Shown here in pieces: positions 31,046 to 41,935 of a DNA stretch of 64,000 bases; position 1 is the stretch's first letter, and each line of letters opens with the position of its first letter. The stretch lies in assembly GCA_001887945.1 (NCBI GenBank), contig LDOQ01000311.1, positions 17,638-81,637 of the forward strand, in the 5' to 3' direction. The stretch is from Spraguea lophii. Its lineage: Eukaryota > Microsporidia > Spragueidae. Made by a program: the position numbers and the translations under genes. The notes below the pieces were generated by a model, which saw only the letters and a program-made list of their open reading frames with translations, was not told the DNA's origin and did no database searches.

Positions 31046-31760
31046 GCTCTCAAAAAATTCCAGATCCATATTTTTTTTCATAAAAAACAATTTTTGTTTT
31101 GAAAAGGTTTTGCAAAGTTTAATTATAAAAATTAAATAAAATAAATTTATTGGCGTGTTTGATTTCTTTTTTGAGGTAAGCAAAGTCAACAACCTTGAAA
31201 TTTTTTATAATCATACTGGTATAGAAATCGTTTTCGTTGCAAAGTATACAATAAATCTACATTTTTGCGATATTTTAGAAAATTTTTATCGTTACTCAGA
31301 TATCATTAAACTTTTAAATATTCAAATTAACTCTTTATTTTTAAATAAGTAAATGTATCTTGATGTTCAAATTTAAATTAATAGAAATCTATACGATTTA
31401 TAAAAGGTATATAAATATAATAAGACGATGGTATGCTTTCCAATCAAATAATAATTAAAAAGAAAATTCTTATTTTATTTGTTACAATAAAAATAATCAG
31501 TATTTAGATAAATAAAATAAACCTTAAAAACAGCTATTGTTCAGCTTTCAATATGCACGACCTATAAAATTCCAGGAATATTATTAATTAATGATTGACC
31601 ATCTAAATTAATTAAAACCCGAAAATACCGAAAATTTAAAACAAATTTTATATTGCAATGCGAATATAAGATTATGCTTTTATACTTTGTATATTTCTAT
31701 GTGTAGATTTGGATGTATTATTTTTTACAGTTTCGCATATTTATCCAACCACATAGTATT
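31046..31760. other. Spacer between SINE and decayed LRR gene
   Basis: A 65-codon frame at 31155-31352 has only a GTG start and no known domain. The first 50 bases match unit 2 up to the Merlin insertion at about 40150; the rest is absent from unit 2. Confidence 0.45.
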
Positions 31761-31799
31761 TTATTTATAACCAAGACAATTACATACACGAATTAAATT

Positions 31800-34249
31800 C
31801 ACTCGATACAACCATCTATGTAAATACCAATAATCTTTCTATTGACATAACAATACCAAAAATTATTTACGATTGTATAAAATTAAAAGTTTTCAACTAT
31901 GAAAACAGCTTTTTGAAAACATTATCCGAAGATTTTCGTAACTTATCCAACTAAGAACACTTGGTATTGAATAATAACAAATTTACTGAAATACCAGATG
32001 TTATATTTTCATTGACAAATTTAAAAACATTAGAAATGAATAAAAATAATATAAAAGCCATTCCCACCAATATTAAATACTTGAAAAGTTTAGTATATTA
32101 AAATTATCGAAAAATTTTCTTATATATATACCTTATTATTTAAGTGAACTTCCACAACGTACATTTAGATTTATCATATAATGAATATATGTTTTTAACA
32201 TCGGAAGAAAAACATATTTATTTTTTCTATATTATAAAAAGTTTTAATTTAAAATTTGTATATTTGGACGGCACTCTCTTTAGATTTATACCAAAAAAAT
32301 TTAATTTTTAAAAAATAGAAGAATTTCATGCAAATACAAACAAACTTTCTACCATTCCTCTAAATACTTTAAAAAATTCCATTTGAAAAAAATATTTCTT
32401 GATGGCAATTGTTTCAAAGAAGTGCCAAGGAGTATTTTAATGTTAGATGCAATTGAAACAATTTCTATTAAACAAATTATATTCAAATGGGTTTTATAAT
32501 AAAGAACATAGCATCGTCAAATTTAATATTTTTAGATCAAGTTATAATAGAATTAAGAATTGTTATATGTCATTAGATTCTGTCCCATCTTTAGAAATAT
32601 TAAAGTTAAACGATAATTATACAAAAAATTTTATAGTGAAATCCATAAAAAATTCATCCTAAAAAAGAATTTATCTAAGAAAAACAATTTATCGGTCTTA
32701 GGCAAAAATTTTTTTTGGTTTCAAAAATCTCGAGTTTTTGAATTTATGGGACAATAATATTTATAAGATTGATTATTTAAATACCATAACACATATAGAA
32801 CTTACATTGAAACTGACTTTGTATCATAAAAATGGGATGGCAATCTTTTCTATACACGGCTTTTCAACAAAATCAGTTTATCGTGTCATTAGGCACCAGA
32901 AGATGAAAACAATTTAAATATATTTAAACGGTATAATGAAGCTAAAGTGAAGACTCTAAAACCAAAACATTGTTATCTTTCAAAAATCTCAAATGATATA
33001 GAAAAACTTGTTTCTCTAGAAAATTTATATTTTAGACATAATTACTTAAAAAAAGTATATAATTATTTTAAAGATTTACATTCTTTAAAAATTCTTGACT
33101 TATCTTATAATAACATTGATTTTATTGATCCAGATATTTTAATGTTAGATTCTTTAAATGTTTTAAATCTCGCAAAAAAACAAATTTCAAACATTTCCGA
33201 TATCTATTAAATGGTTTAATCACCACAAGCTTTCGATCGATTGACGGAAGAATGCCATTGTATTTGCTTTTAATGATCCTTGGTTGGGATTGTTGCAATT
33301 ACCTCTTAGATGTTCAAGAACAATATGTATTGATGATAAAGAAAATATTTCAAAGTATATAACTGCTAGTAATATATACAAAAATGATTTTAAAAATTTA
33401 TATCAATGGAATCTTAAAAAACTGCTGAAATAATATCAAATGAACCAAATGTTGAATATTTATCATATACTGAACTTATAGAATTATGGATTTTGTGTCT
33501 AAAGTCACATGTAATAACAGATAATATAAAAGATGCAATCGAAGAATATATTAATGCTTATATTGAATAAATAACAATGCGATACTTATTATTACCGAAT
33601 TTAATCCCAAACAAGATGATATAATACGAACTTATTTAAATGCTGTGTTCACCATTATAAAAGAAAAAGAAGATTCTCAATAAATAAAAAATACATGTAC
33701 AGCTATTTTACAAGAAACGAAATTTTGTTATGATGCCCAATATGAAATGCTCCAACACATATACATTCCATTAAAAACAGAGGATGTTTCTGATATCACA
33801 TATTTTATAAAAGAAATTATTTACAAAATAAAATATAATACTCTTTCAGATATATTTACTTCAAATAGACATGATCAAAGTGTGTATATCTTGATCATTG
33901 GAGAAATAAATTATCAGAAGAATCGGATTTATAAAAAACGAACTTAAATATAATCACCAGCTTAATTTTTATTTAAACGATAACAAATCATATATTCTGT
34001 ATCAATTTTTCTTGTATTTAAGGTAGACGATGTTGTAACCAAGATACTCGAAAAAATTAACAATAATGGTAAATTTATATGTCTTACATCACAATTAATA
34101 ATAAAACATGAACCTGATGAGACTCAATTTAAAAACTATCTAATATTCAATGATATTGATATGTTGGAGGTAGGAAATATTAGAAGAAAAGGAATGATTT
34201 TCATATTGGGAAATATGAAATTTATACATAAAAATGGATCTGGAATATA
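31800..34249 (+). pseudogene. Decayed leucine-rich-repeat protein gene
   Basis: At least ten stops and frame changes, but joined readings give clear LRR units: EHLVLNNNKFTEIPDVIFSL, LKTLEMNKNNIKAIP, VSLENLYFRHNYLKKV, LKILDLSYNNIDFI. A non-LRR C-terminal region follows from about 33230 to 34249, with pieces such as NDPWLGLLQLPLR, then AQYEMLQHIYIPLKTEDVSD and VVTKILEKINNNGKFI. It resembles a family of LRR proteins with a common C-terminal part. Only the last roughly 25 codons remain in unit 2 (41141-41208), the middle being replaced by a Merlin element. Confidence 0.7.
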
Positions 34250-34462
34250 AATAAAGAAATTATAACCATTGAAATTAATTACGTCTTCAGCTAACTTATT
34301 TTCAACAATTATGCGTGGACAAAATAATATTAATATTTTATATAAACGCGTGTACGACAATAATCGTGAAACTTCATTTTAAAAATTGATTTTTAAATAA
34401 TATTTATTTTATTATTTTAAAATAAAGTTTTTGTTTATATATTTCTCATGTTTTTATTATGC

Positions 34463-34907
34463 ACGGGCCCGCTTGGTCCAAAGGTCGTGAGGTGGTAGTC
34501 ACATCTTAAGTTAGCGATTTGAGTCCTTCACCCAGAAGAATTATCAAAAAAATAAATAAATAGGAGTGGAAGGTTGTAAGTAGATGAGGGTTCGATAACT
34601 CAGCATTGGCTGTACCTTATATGGTGATCCGCGACTAGATTAAAGTAATGTTTAACTCCGTAATTCCAATGTCTATATTGATTTGGGCTCGACCAATATT
34701 ATGCAAAGAAAGAGGTTAGGAATTTCGAAAAAATTGTGAGCGTCGCAACGTATACCATGCGTAAAATCATAATGTTCTGAAGCATGAGGTAAGATATGAT
34801 TAACGTATATTTGTAGCGAACCAGTTACTACAAGTTTAATTGTGTTTAAGAGTCAAAGGACAGCAGCCGCCTAGAAAATTTTATAAATAAGAGCTTCATT
34901 AAAAAAA
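34463..34907 (+). mobile_element. tRNA-headed SINE, decayed (copy 6)
   Basis: The head reads gcttggtccaaaggtcgtga...gatttgagtccttcaccc. The body retains tagattaaagtaatgtttaa and gcgaaccagttactacaag. It pairs with copy 9 (41419-41935) in unit 2. Confidence 0.75.
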
Positions 34908-35169
34908 GTCGAATTTAATTACTAAATTGTATTTTGGAAACTTATGCTAAAAAACTATTTTTATTTAATATTTAGTTTCTTAAATATCTTAAAGATGGGA
35001 AGGTCATTCTTTGAAAGATGCTGTTTAATATATCAATCATTTACTTTTCATCAGCCATCTTCTTTTATTGCGTATACAACAATGTTAAATTTTGTTAGCT
35101 CATTTCTATATACTTTATGCAATCGTGAATAAAACAATGTGTACAGCGTTAATTATTCAGTAACATAAA

Positions 35170-35423
35170 ATATCACTGATAATCCTAGTATTCCTATGAA
35201 TAATAATGTTAATAATATTTTGAATATTAGAAGTGGCGATGTTAAAGATAATTATTTATTTTCTATATTTATTGAAATTTTTATAATATTGTTATCTATG
35301 CATAGAGAGATAATAGAGGAGAAATATGAAAAAGAAGTTAATTTGTTGAGAGAATTAATAGATAGGGAAGTTTCTATGGAAGAGAAATATATTTATTTAG
35401 ATGGTTATATAAGTAATATATAA
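35170..35423 (+). pseudogene. Duplicated 3' fragment of the UTP15-like gene
   Basis: About 75 codons matching the last part of 25256-27466 (FIEIFIILLSMHREIIEE; EVSMEEKYIYLDGYISNI) with a handful of substitutions. There is no 5' end or promoter, so this is a gene scrap carried along by the duplication. Confidence 0.85.
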
Positions 35424-35770
35424 TAAATAATATTAGAATTATTTTATAATTTTTTATATTGTATTAGAAATTAAACTTCTACATTGTAGGATACACATTC
35501 TATGTATTCTGGGTTAGGAGTTAAAATGATTCTTATTTTATATAACGATTTATCAATGAAATAAAGTATTGATGACTGATTATTGATGGTTAATTTATAA
35601 AGTGATCGAGTATGATAGATGAAACTGTTTTCGTCTATGTAAATAGATTTTTTAAATAAATTATACTATTTTTTTAAGACCTTTATAATCTTTATAGTAT
35701 TAAATTACTTAATGATGATTAAATTATATATACATGTTTATATTAATACGGAATATTCGAACTAAAACAG

Positions 35771-35884
35771 ATACGGCCATATCTACTGAAAATCACCGGA
35801 TCCCGTCCGATCTCCGAAGTTAAGCCAGTAAGAGCCATGTAAGTATTAAGGTGGGCGACTACTTGAGAAAGCGTGATGCTGTAT
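35771..35884 (+). rRNA. 5S ribosomal RNA, copy 2
   Basis: The same 114-base gene as 27801-27914, with two differences that I can see (taagccagtaag for taagctagtaag, and gcgtgatgct for gcgtggtgct). The acceptor-type terminal stem, internal control region and T-run are intact, so it is probably functional. The change near the 3' end lies close to the terminal stem. Confidence 0.92.
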
Positions 35885-35959
35885 TTTTAATTATTTTTTT
35901 AATTATAATAATATTATTTTAAAACAATTTACTTTTCTCTGTATAATTATTATAATAAT

Positions 35960-37617
35960 TGTCGTGGGCAATTACATTTTTTTAGCCAAAGGATTCTCAA
36001 GAATTGTAAGATTTTAAAATTAATTTATTAGAAGATAACACACTCAAAAAAGATGGGGTTGCCAACCTGCTCAATATTTATATCAAGATGGAGGGAAAAA
36101 AAGAGGGAGTTTTTGACAGTTACAAAAAAGATAATTTTTATTATCTATTTTATAAATATAAAAAATGTTTAATAAACCATACTTAAATCATAGAAACTTT
36201 TTTTGAAAATATAAAAATTATCGTAATTTTTATTCGAAAAAGCTTCTTTAATAAAAAGTAATATTTCTTTTCTTATAATATTGATCAATCTCTTTATTCT
36301 TTTATAACAATCAATATGCCATGGTAAATAAAGGTTCTTTTTAATATATGAATAATGTACTGGATATTTTAATGTAACATTATAAGTTACAAAAAACAAC
36401 ATAAAGATTAGATATTTGAAAATGGATATAAAAAATAATTTTATTAAAGAATAAATATAATAATTTTAATTGTTTAAGATTATAAAAAAATTTAAAATAA
36501 GAATAACAGAAATGTATTTATTGCATTTAACTTTAAAATATCTTAACTTAATCTATCATATCGTGGAGATATATAATTTTATTAGTCATTGGTTATTCAA
36601 ATGAAGATAGGCTGAAAAAATTAATTTTTTAAAATAAAATACCCGCCCGGCCCAGTGGTCGTGGGGTGGTAACCAAACCCCAAGCCTGGCGGGTTCGAAT
36701 CCCTCATCCAGAAAAATTTTCAAAACAAAAAAAGAATAATAATAAACGGAGAAGAGAAGAAAAAGGTTGTTGAGTGGGTGAGGTTTCGATAGCGCAGCAT
36801 AGCTGTGCCTTGTATGACGGCCCCGCTACTAGATTAAAGTAGTGTTCAGCTGATGTAGTTGCAATCCCTGTATTGATTAGTGACTCGGCCAATACTATGC
36901 AACGAAAGAGGCTGGGAATTCCTTAAGAGCTGGAAGTGGGGGCGGCGACGCGCACCAGACGCAAAATCCTAACACTCTGGAGCATAAGGTAAGATGAGAT
37001 TAATGCATATCTGTAGCGAAACCAGTTAGTACAAGTTTAATTTCGCTCGAGGAACCGAAGGTCACAGACCATGGTAGGCCGCAACCGGCCAGGAAGCTTT
37101 GATAAATAAAAGTTTCATTCGTAAAAAAAATTTAAAATAAAAAAAAATATGTAATTTGGTTTTTTTAAAAATATTAAAAATTGGAAAAGAAAACACCAAA
37201 TCCATTGTTTCTTTCTGTAATCTTGAAATATCTTTCTAATTTGTACGGTAAATATATATCTTAATGGGAAAAAATTTATGTAAAAAAACCTACTTAAGAC
37301 ATAATCTGAAAAGAAAATAAAAACACCATTTATTATAAATATATAATGGCTAGCTACATACAGAATATTGGATTATGGGATAATCTCTATAATAGTTTTT
37401 TTTGAAAAAAATTAATTGCCCGCGGGTAAACTTGCAAAAAACAGGGAAAAAAGAAGAAGAAAGAAGAAAAGACCATACATATAACTAATAATTTTTAATT
37501 CTAAAACTTGGACTAGCAAGCCATTGTCTTTTCGCGTGTAGTGGCCAAGTTCAATTAAATAGAAGTCTAATATTTTTCATAGAAAAATATTGTCCTCCTA
37601 TTTAATTGCCCTCGGCA
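35960..37617. mobile_element. 1.66-kb non-autonomous DNA transposon with terminal inverted repeats
   Basis: The ends are tgtcgtgggcaattac (35960-35975) and ttaattgccctcggca (37602-37617), inverted repeats matching at 13 of 16. The target-site duplication is ataat (35955-35959 and 37618-37622). Unit 1 keeps the empty site. A subterminal imperfect hairpin (caattaaatag ... ctatttaattg, about 37552-37607) and an internal TIR-like string (aattgcccgcgggtaaac, about 37411) are present. No transposase is visible; a 77-codon frame at 36169-36402 (minus) is unrecognised. A young SINE is nested in it. Confidence 0.75.
36641..37130 (+). mobile_element. tRNA-headed SINE, young reference copy (copy 7)
   Basis: About 490 bases. 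The tRNA-like head (about 36641-36715) has ggcccagtggtcgtgggg (box A), a possible anticodon-type stem ggggt/acccc, and gggttcgaatccctc (box B). The unique body follows, and the 3' end is gataaataaaagtttcattc plus an A-run. Perfect 12-bp target duplication tttaaaataaaa at 36628-36639 and 37131-37142. By analogy the internal boxes would drive pol III transcription. Confidence 0.88.
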
Positions 37618-38975
37618 ATAATTAATATTTAGGATTATTTTAAATTGTTATAATTAACCAAAAATAATATGTTGTTTAAAGTAGAATTCATGATAGATTA
37701 CAATTATTATTTATATAATAATAACATAAGAGGTATATTTTTGTCCATATAAATAAATTTTCTGTTTAAAAAAATAACATTTACAATTGTATTTCTGTAT
37801 TCTTAATGAGAATACATTAAGAGATAGATAATATTTATGTTTTTTATCAAACATCTTGTTGTATGATATTTTACTCTATAATATTGTTAAATTGGATACT
37901 TTACGTATGCCGTTTAAAAGTAATTAATTTTTTTACTCTTGAAAATATAATATTAAACAATAAATAGAAGTTTAATTAGGTTATTGTAACGTCATTTCTT
38001 TATTCCTCGTAAATGTAGAAAAGTTTAAAAAAAATATAATTTATTGGAATTTAATTATTTTTTAATGACAAACTTTTCATTCTACATTACCTACCTTTTA
38101 TCGTATTTCTGTGTATATTGGTTTCCAGGTCTTTGAAATTTTTATTATGGTCTACAATATAATGTTTTATCTCTATATTTTTGATATTATATCCTTTTCA
38201 TTGTTTGAATATAATATGGGTTTTTATAATACTGATGGTGTTTTTTTACTTCTATCTTTAATTGTTTTTAAAACAGTAATCTACTATTGTTTCTCGCTAC
38301 GAATCCATGTCCCACTTCCATCGGCCCGTACCCTCTGGTATATTTCTTCCTACCAAGTTTTCACTATCTATTTCTATAATTGTATTTTTTATCCTTATTT
38401 TAATAGGATTTTTAAAGTAATAATTATTTAATTTTCTTTCTAATTCAATTATTATCTTCTTCGACGTAGACTTCAACAAAATCGTGTTATTATTTATCCG
38501 ACAACTTGACGATAACAGAGAAATAACCTTTATTATTTCTGCCCAGTTTTTTATTGTTAGAAAAACATTGTCAACAAATAAGCTCTTATTTTTTTACATT
38601 TTTTTCGAGAATATCAGACATTATTTTTCTTATTTTTTATTCCCTTCATATTACCAAGACAAAAAACAATTTTAAACATTTAAAACTCGTTTAATAAAGA
38701 ATTGAATATATTTTCCTCGTTTTCTAATTTGATTATATCCAAAAAAAGACATAAATAAAATACCATAATTTCGAATATTTTTATTTATTTCATTTGTTAA
38801 TTATGGATGCATTCAATTTGGGAAATTTTTATTCGTAATTATATTTTAATAAAATATTCTGTAATATTTTTACAGATTGTACCATACAATAATGTTTTTA
38901 TCAAAAAAGTATTATTTATACAATATTCCTATTTTAATTATTAAAATCCATTTAATTGGATAAAAAAACGACATC
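37618..38975. other. Gene-poor stretch of unit 2
   Basis: 37618-37889 repeats 27986-28145, with an insertion around 37730-37835. 37890-38850 has no counterpart in unit 1. A 60-codon frame on the minus strand (38297-38479, ending VGRNIPEGTGRWKWDMDS) lies next to a GC-richer patch, but I recognise no domain. From 38855 it matches the upstream region of 29917. Confidence 0.5.
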
Positions 38976-39613
38976 ATGTATTTGTTCGTTTTTTTTATTT
39001 CTGTGATCTATTCTACTGCAAATCTTATTGATTATATAAAATACATTCTTGAGTACGGTAACCAGCTTAAACAGTGTTCTGATCTTAAAGGTATAGATTT
39101 GAATAACGCCATTTCAAAGATGGCAGTAAGACATAAGCATAGAATAAGAATTGCTATGAAACAATTAAAAGCTAGAGATGAACCCACGGATAATTTAATT
39201 ATTTTGTTAAAAGCATTTGGTGATGCAAGTGAGATGACAATGCTTGGTATTAGGATAAAACCCGAGAAAAAAGACGAACTGATTGAACTAATAAAAAAAG
39301 ATTTGGTTTTTGAAGATGTGGAATTTTTAATGGGTATATATAATATTTCATCGGTTTTTAATCCTAATAAGATTATGGAAAAAACGCCCAAAAATATATT
39401 TGATGACTATTGTGAAAGTTTGATTGTTTTTATAAATAATGGATCTTATATCTGTGAGAACATGATTAAAGTAATGGATAATTGCGTGAGATAGATGAAG
39501 TGTACGATGGTCTTATGAACAATTATATAAATCATTTAAATGAGATAAATATGTCTAAATCTATATTGTCTGATATGGAAATAAAAGAGGTGCCGTTTGG
39601 ATTGAAAGATTAA
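38976..39613 (+). pseudogene. Secreted protein, unknown family (frameshifted paralogue)
   Basis: The paralogue of 29917-30558. The first 172 codons are intact with the same signal peptide (YLFVFFISVIYSTANL) and the MAVRHKHR block. Near 39480 about four bases are missing relative to unit 1 (aattgcgtgagata versus aatcatatgagtgagata), giving an early TAG at 39492-39494. The remaining 3' part (to 39613) stays recognisable in the shifted frame. It might still yield a protein missing about 40 residues. Confidence 0.7.
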
Positions 39614-39640
39614 AGCGTTTATTCTTTTATATTTAAGTTT

Positions 39641-40102
39641 TTTTATGAAACTTTTGTTTGTTAAAGTTTTCGGGCTGGCCACGGCCTATCATGGCCTATG
39701 TTTTTGGTTCTCAAAGTACGTTTAAACCGTACCACCCGGCTTAGTTACAGATACGTATTATTCTCATTTTATATTATGCCCGGGTCGTTGGGATTTTGCG
39801 CATAATGCACCTTATTACACATTCTCAGTTTTTTAGAAATTTCTAGTTTATTTCTTAACATAACATTGACTAAATCACAAATCAAGACTGCGATTGTAAT
39901 TATGCCAGTCAAATACTATTTACCTGATGGCGGACCGTTATATAAAACATAACCAATGTTACGCTATCGAACACTCGTTCATTCAACGATCTTTCTCTTT
40001 ATTTCTGCCTTTTGTTTTTTTTCGAAAATTATTCTGGATGAGGGACTCAAACCCGCTGGGCTTAAGATTTGGTTACCACCCTAGGGCCATTGGATCAAGT
40101 GA
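39641..40102 (-). mobile_element. tRNA-headed SINE, decayed (copy 8)
   Basis: The unit-2 partner of copy 5. It keeps gggctggccacggcctatcatgg at the left and a worn head (gggccattggatcaagtg) at the right. Confidence 0.75.
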
Positions 40103-40150
40103 GCTTTCAAAAAATTACAGATCCATACTTTTTCCATAAAAAAATAATTT

Positions 40151-41140
40151 GGGAATAATGAATATTAACTACCCCAAAAACAGCCTTAAATCATGAATAT
40201 AACAAAAAAACAGATAGATTTAGAAAATAAGATAAATTACTCGAACAAAATTCTTTCTTTTTTGCGGAATATGGGTGTTCTTAAAGAAAATCACAAATGT
40301 TCGTTATGTAAAAGGTATATGAAAACAATAAAAAGTAAGTATAACGATGGTTTTGTTTTAAGATGTCATAGTAAAAGATGTAATTAAAAAACAATTTCCG
40401 TAAGAATTGGTAGTAAATTTATTGAGTAGGATTAAATTACCTTTAATTTCCATAATTCGAGTAATATATGAATGGTCACAAAAGAGAAGTTTAAAAGACA
40501 TAATGAAAGAGGTGGGAATATCCTATAATGGTTTGAAATCGGTATTATCAGTTTTTGAATCTCATATAAAAAAACCAAAAATAAAAAAATAGGAAATGAA
40601 GATAAGTGGGTTGAAATAGATGAATCAGCTATTTCAAAAAGAAAGTATAATGTTGGAAGACTCAATAAACAAATTTGGGTTATTGGAGGTATTGATAGAA
40701 TAACTAAAAAAATGGTTTTTGATGTAACAATTTCAAGAAATGCAAAATTCTTGAGACATACAATTAAGAAACATGTTAAGGAAGGTTCAATAATAGTAAC
40801 AGATTGTTGGAAAGGATACAAAGACCTTCAAAATTTAAATTATAGGCATTTTAAAATTAACATTCGAGAAACTTTTTAGAGCCAAGAAACAGAGAAACAA
40901 ACACACAAACAATAAAAATAAATTGGTGATGGCTAAAAGAATATATAAAAATAAAAAAACCAAAATCTAAACGAGGCGTTTTGGAAGTGATTTCACAATT
41001 TTTTTTTGTTTGGATTTAAGTCTGTTTTTGTGCAAATTCTGTTCGAGCTAAAATGTTTAAAAGGTCTTAAAAATAATTAAAATGCCTTTTTTATTTAAAA
41101 TTAAGACTGTTTTTTCGGGTAGTTAATATTCATTAATGCC
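40151..41140 (+). mobile_element. Merlin-type DNA transposon, about 990 bp (remnant 2)
   Basis: Terminal inverted repeats: aatgaatattaactacccc... at 40157-40188 against its near-perfect complement at 41102-41134, extending imperfectly to about 40151 and 41140. It contains a broken IS1595/ISXO2-like transposase. I see no target duplication; the flanks join what were separate parts of unit 1, so a deletion accompanied or followed insertion. Confidence 0.8.
40193..41020 (+). pseudogene. Merlin transposase, broken
   Basis: Reads across several stops and shifts. Zinc ribbon (HKCSLCKRYMKTIKSKY, then LRCHSKRCN), helix-turn-helix (RSLKDIMKEVGISYNGLKSV), then the DDE core: WVEIDESAISKRKYNVGR (first Asp), IWVIGGIDRITKKMVF, IIVTDCWKGYKDL (second Asp), and a worn third region near 40890-40930. 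These match ISXO2-like transposases of the Merlin superfamily. Not functional as it stands. Confidence 0.8.
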
Positions 41141-41208
41141 GAAGAAAAAGTATAATTTTCATATTGGGAAATATGGAATTTATACATAAAAATGCATCTG
41201 AAATATAA
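41141..41208 (+). pseudogene. Last codons of the LRR gene (unit 2 remnant)
   Basis: Matches 34184-34249 (tcatattgggaaatatg, then tttatacataaaaatg) and ends at the same stop. It is cut off at its 5' side by the Merlin element. Confidence 0.7.
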
Positions 41209-41418
41209 ATAAAAAGATTATAACCATTGAAATTAATTACGTCTTCAGCTAACTTATTTTCGTCAATTATGCGTGGACAAAATAATATTAATATTTTATA
41301 TAAACGCGTGTACGACAATAATCGTGAAACTTCATTTTAAAAATTGATTTTTAAATAATATTTATTTTATTATTTTAAAATAAAGCTTTTGTTTATATAT
41401 TTCTCCTGTAAATATTAT

Positions 41419-41935
41419 GTCCGGTTTCGCTTGGTCCTGTGATTGCGGGGTGATAGTCACATTTCAAATTTAACGAGTTTGGGTCCTTCACCCAGAAAAA
41501 TTTTCAAAAAATAATAATAATAAATAGAAGCGAAAGGTTATTAAGTCGGTGGGACTCATTGGGGAACATTGGCTGTGCCTGTACAACATTTCACATCTAG
41601 ATTAAAGTAGTGTTTAGCTGGTGCAATTACAATCCACGTATTGATTTGTGACTCTGACAATATTATGCCGAGAAAAAGATAAGAAATCTCTAAAAAACTG
41701 GGAGCTCTGACAATATTATGCCGAGAAAAAGATAAGAAATCTCTAAAAAACTGGGAGAACGGCAACGTGCACCATACGCAAAACTTTAACACTCTGATGC
41801 ATAAGGTGAGATTAGAGTAATGCTTATCTGTAGTGAAACCAACTAGTACAAGATTAGATGTACTTTAGGAATCGAAGGGCATAAACCATGGTAAGCTGCA
41901 AGTAATCAGAAAACTTCTATAAATAAAAAACTCAT
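41419..41935 (+). mobile_element. tRNA-headed SINE, decayed, with internal duplication (copy 9)
   Basis: The unit-2 partner of copy 6. A 53-bp part of the body is perfectly duplicated in tandem (41652-41704 and 41705-41757), absent from copy 6, so the duplication is recent relative to the decay. Confidence 0.8.

Larger units (their letters stand above)
27213..35169. repeat. Segmental duplication, unit 1
   Basis: The first of two tandem units with the order UTP15 3' end, 5S rRNA, conserved AT block, secreted-protein gene, SINE, (decayed LRR gene), old SINE and tail block. It corresponds to 35170-42190. Matching blocks: 27213-28145 with 35170-35959 plus 37618-37889; 29790-31095 with 38855-40145; 34184-35169 with 41141-42190. 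Confidence 0.85.

Noticed and set aside
31155..31352. 65-codon frame between SINE copy 5 and the LRR remnant
   Set aside because: It starts at GTG only, and no domain or paralogue is visible.
38297..38479. Possible retroelement fragment ending VGRNIPEGTGRWKWDMDS
   Set aside because: No reverse transcriptase, protease or integrase motif can be read nearby, so assigning it to a retroelement would be a guess.
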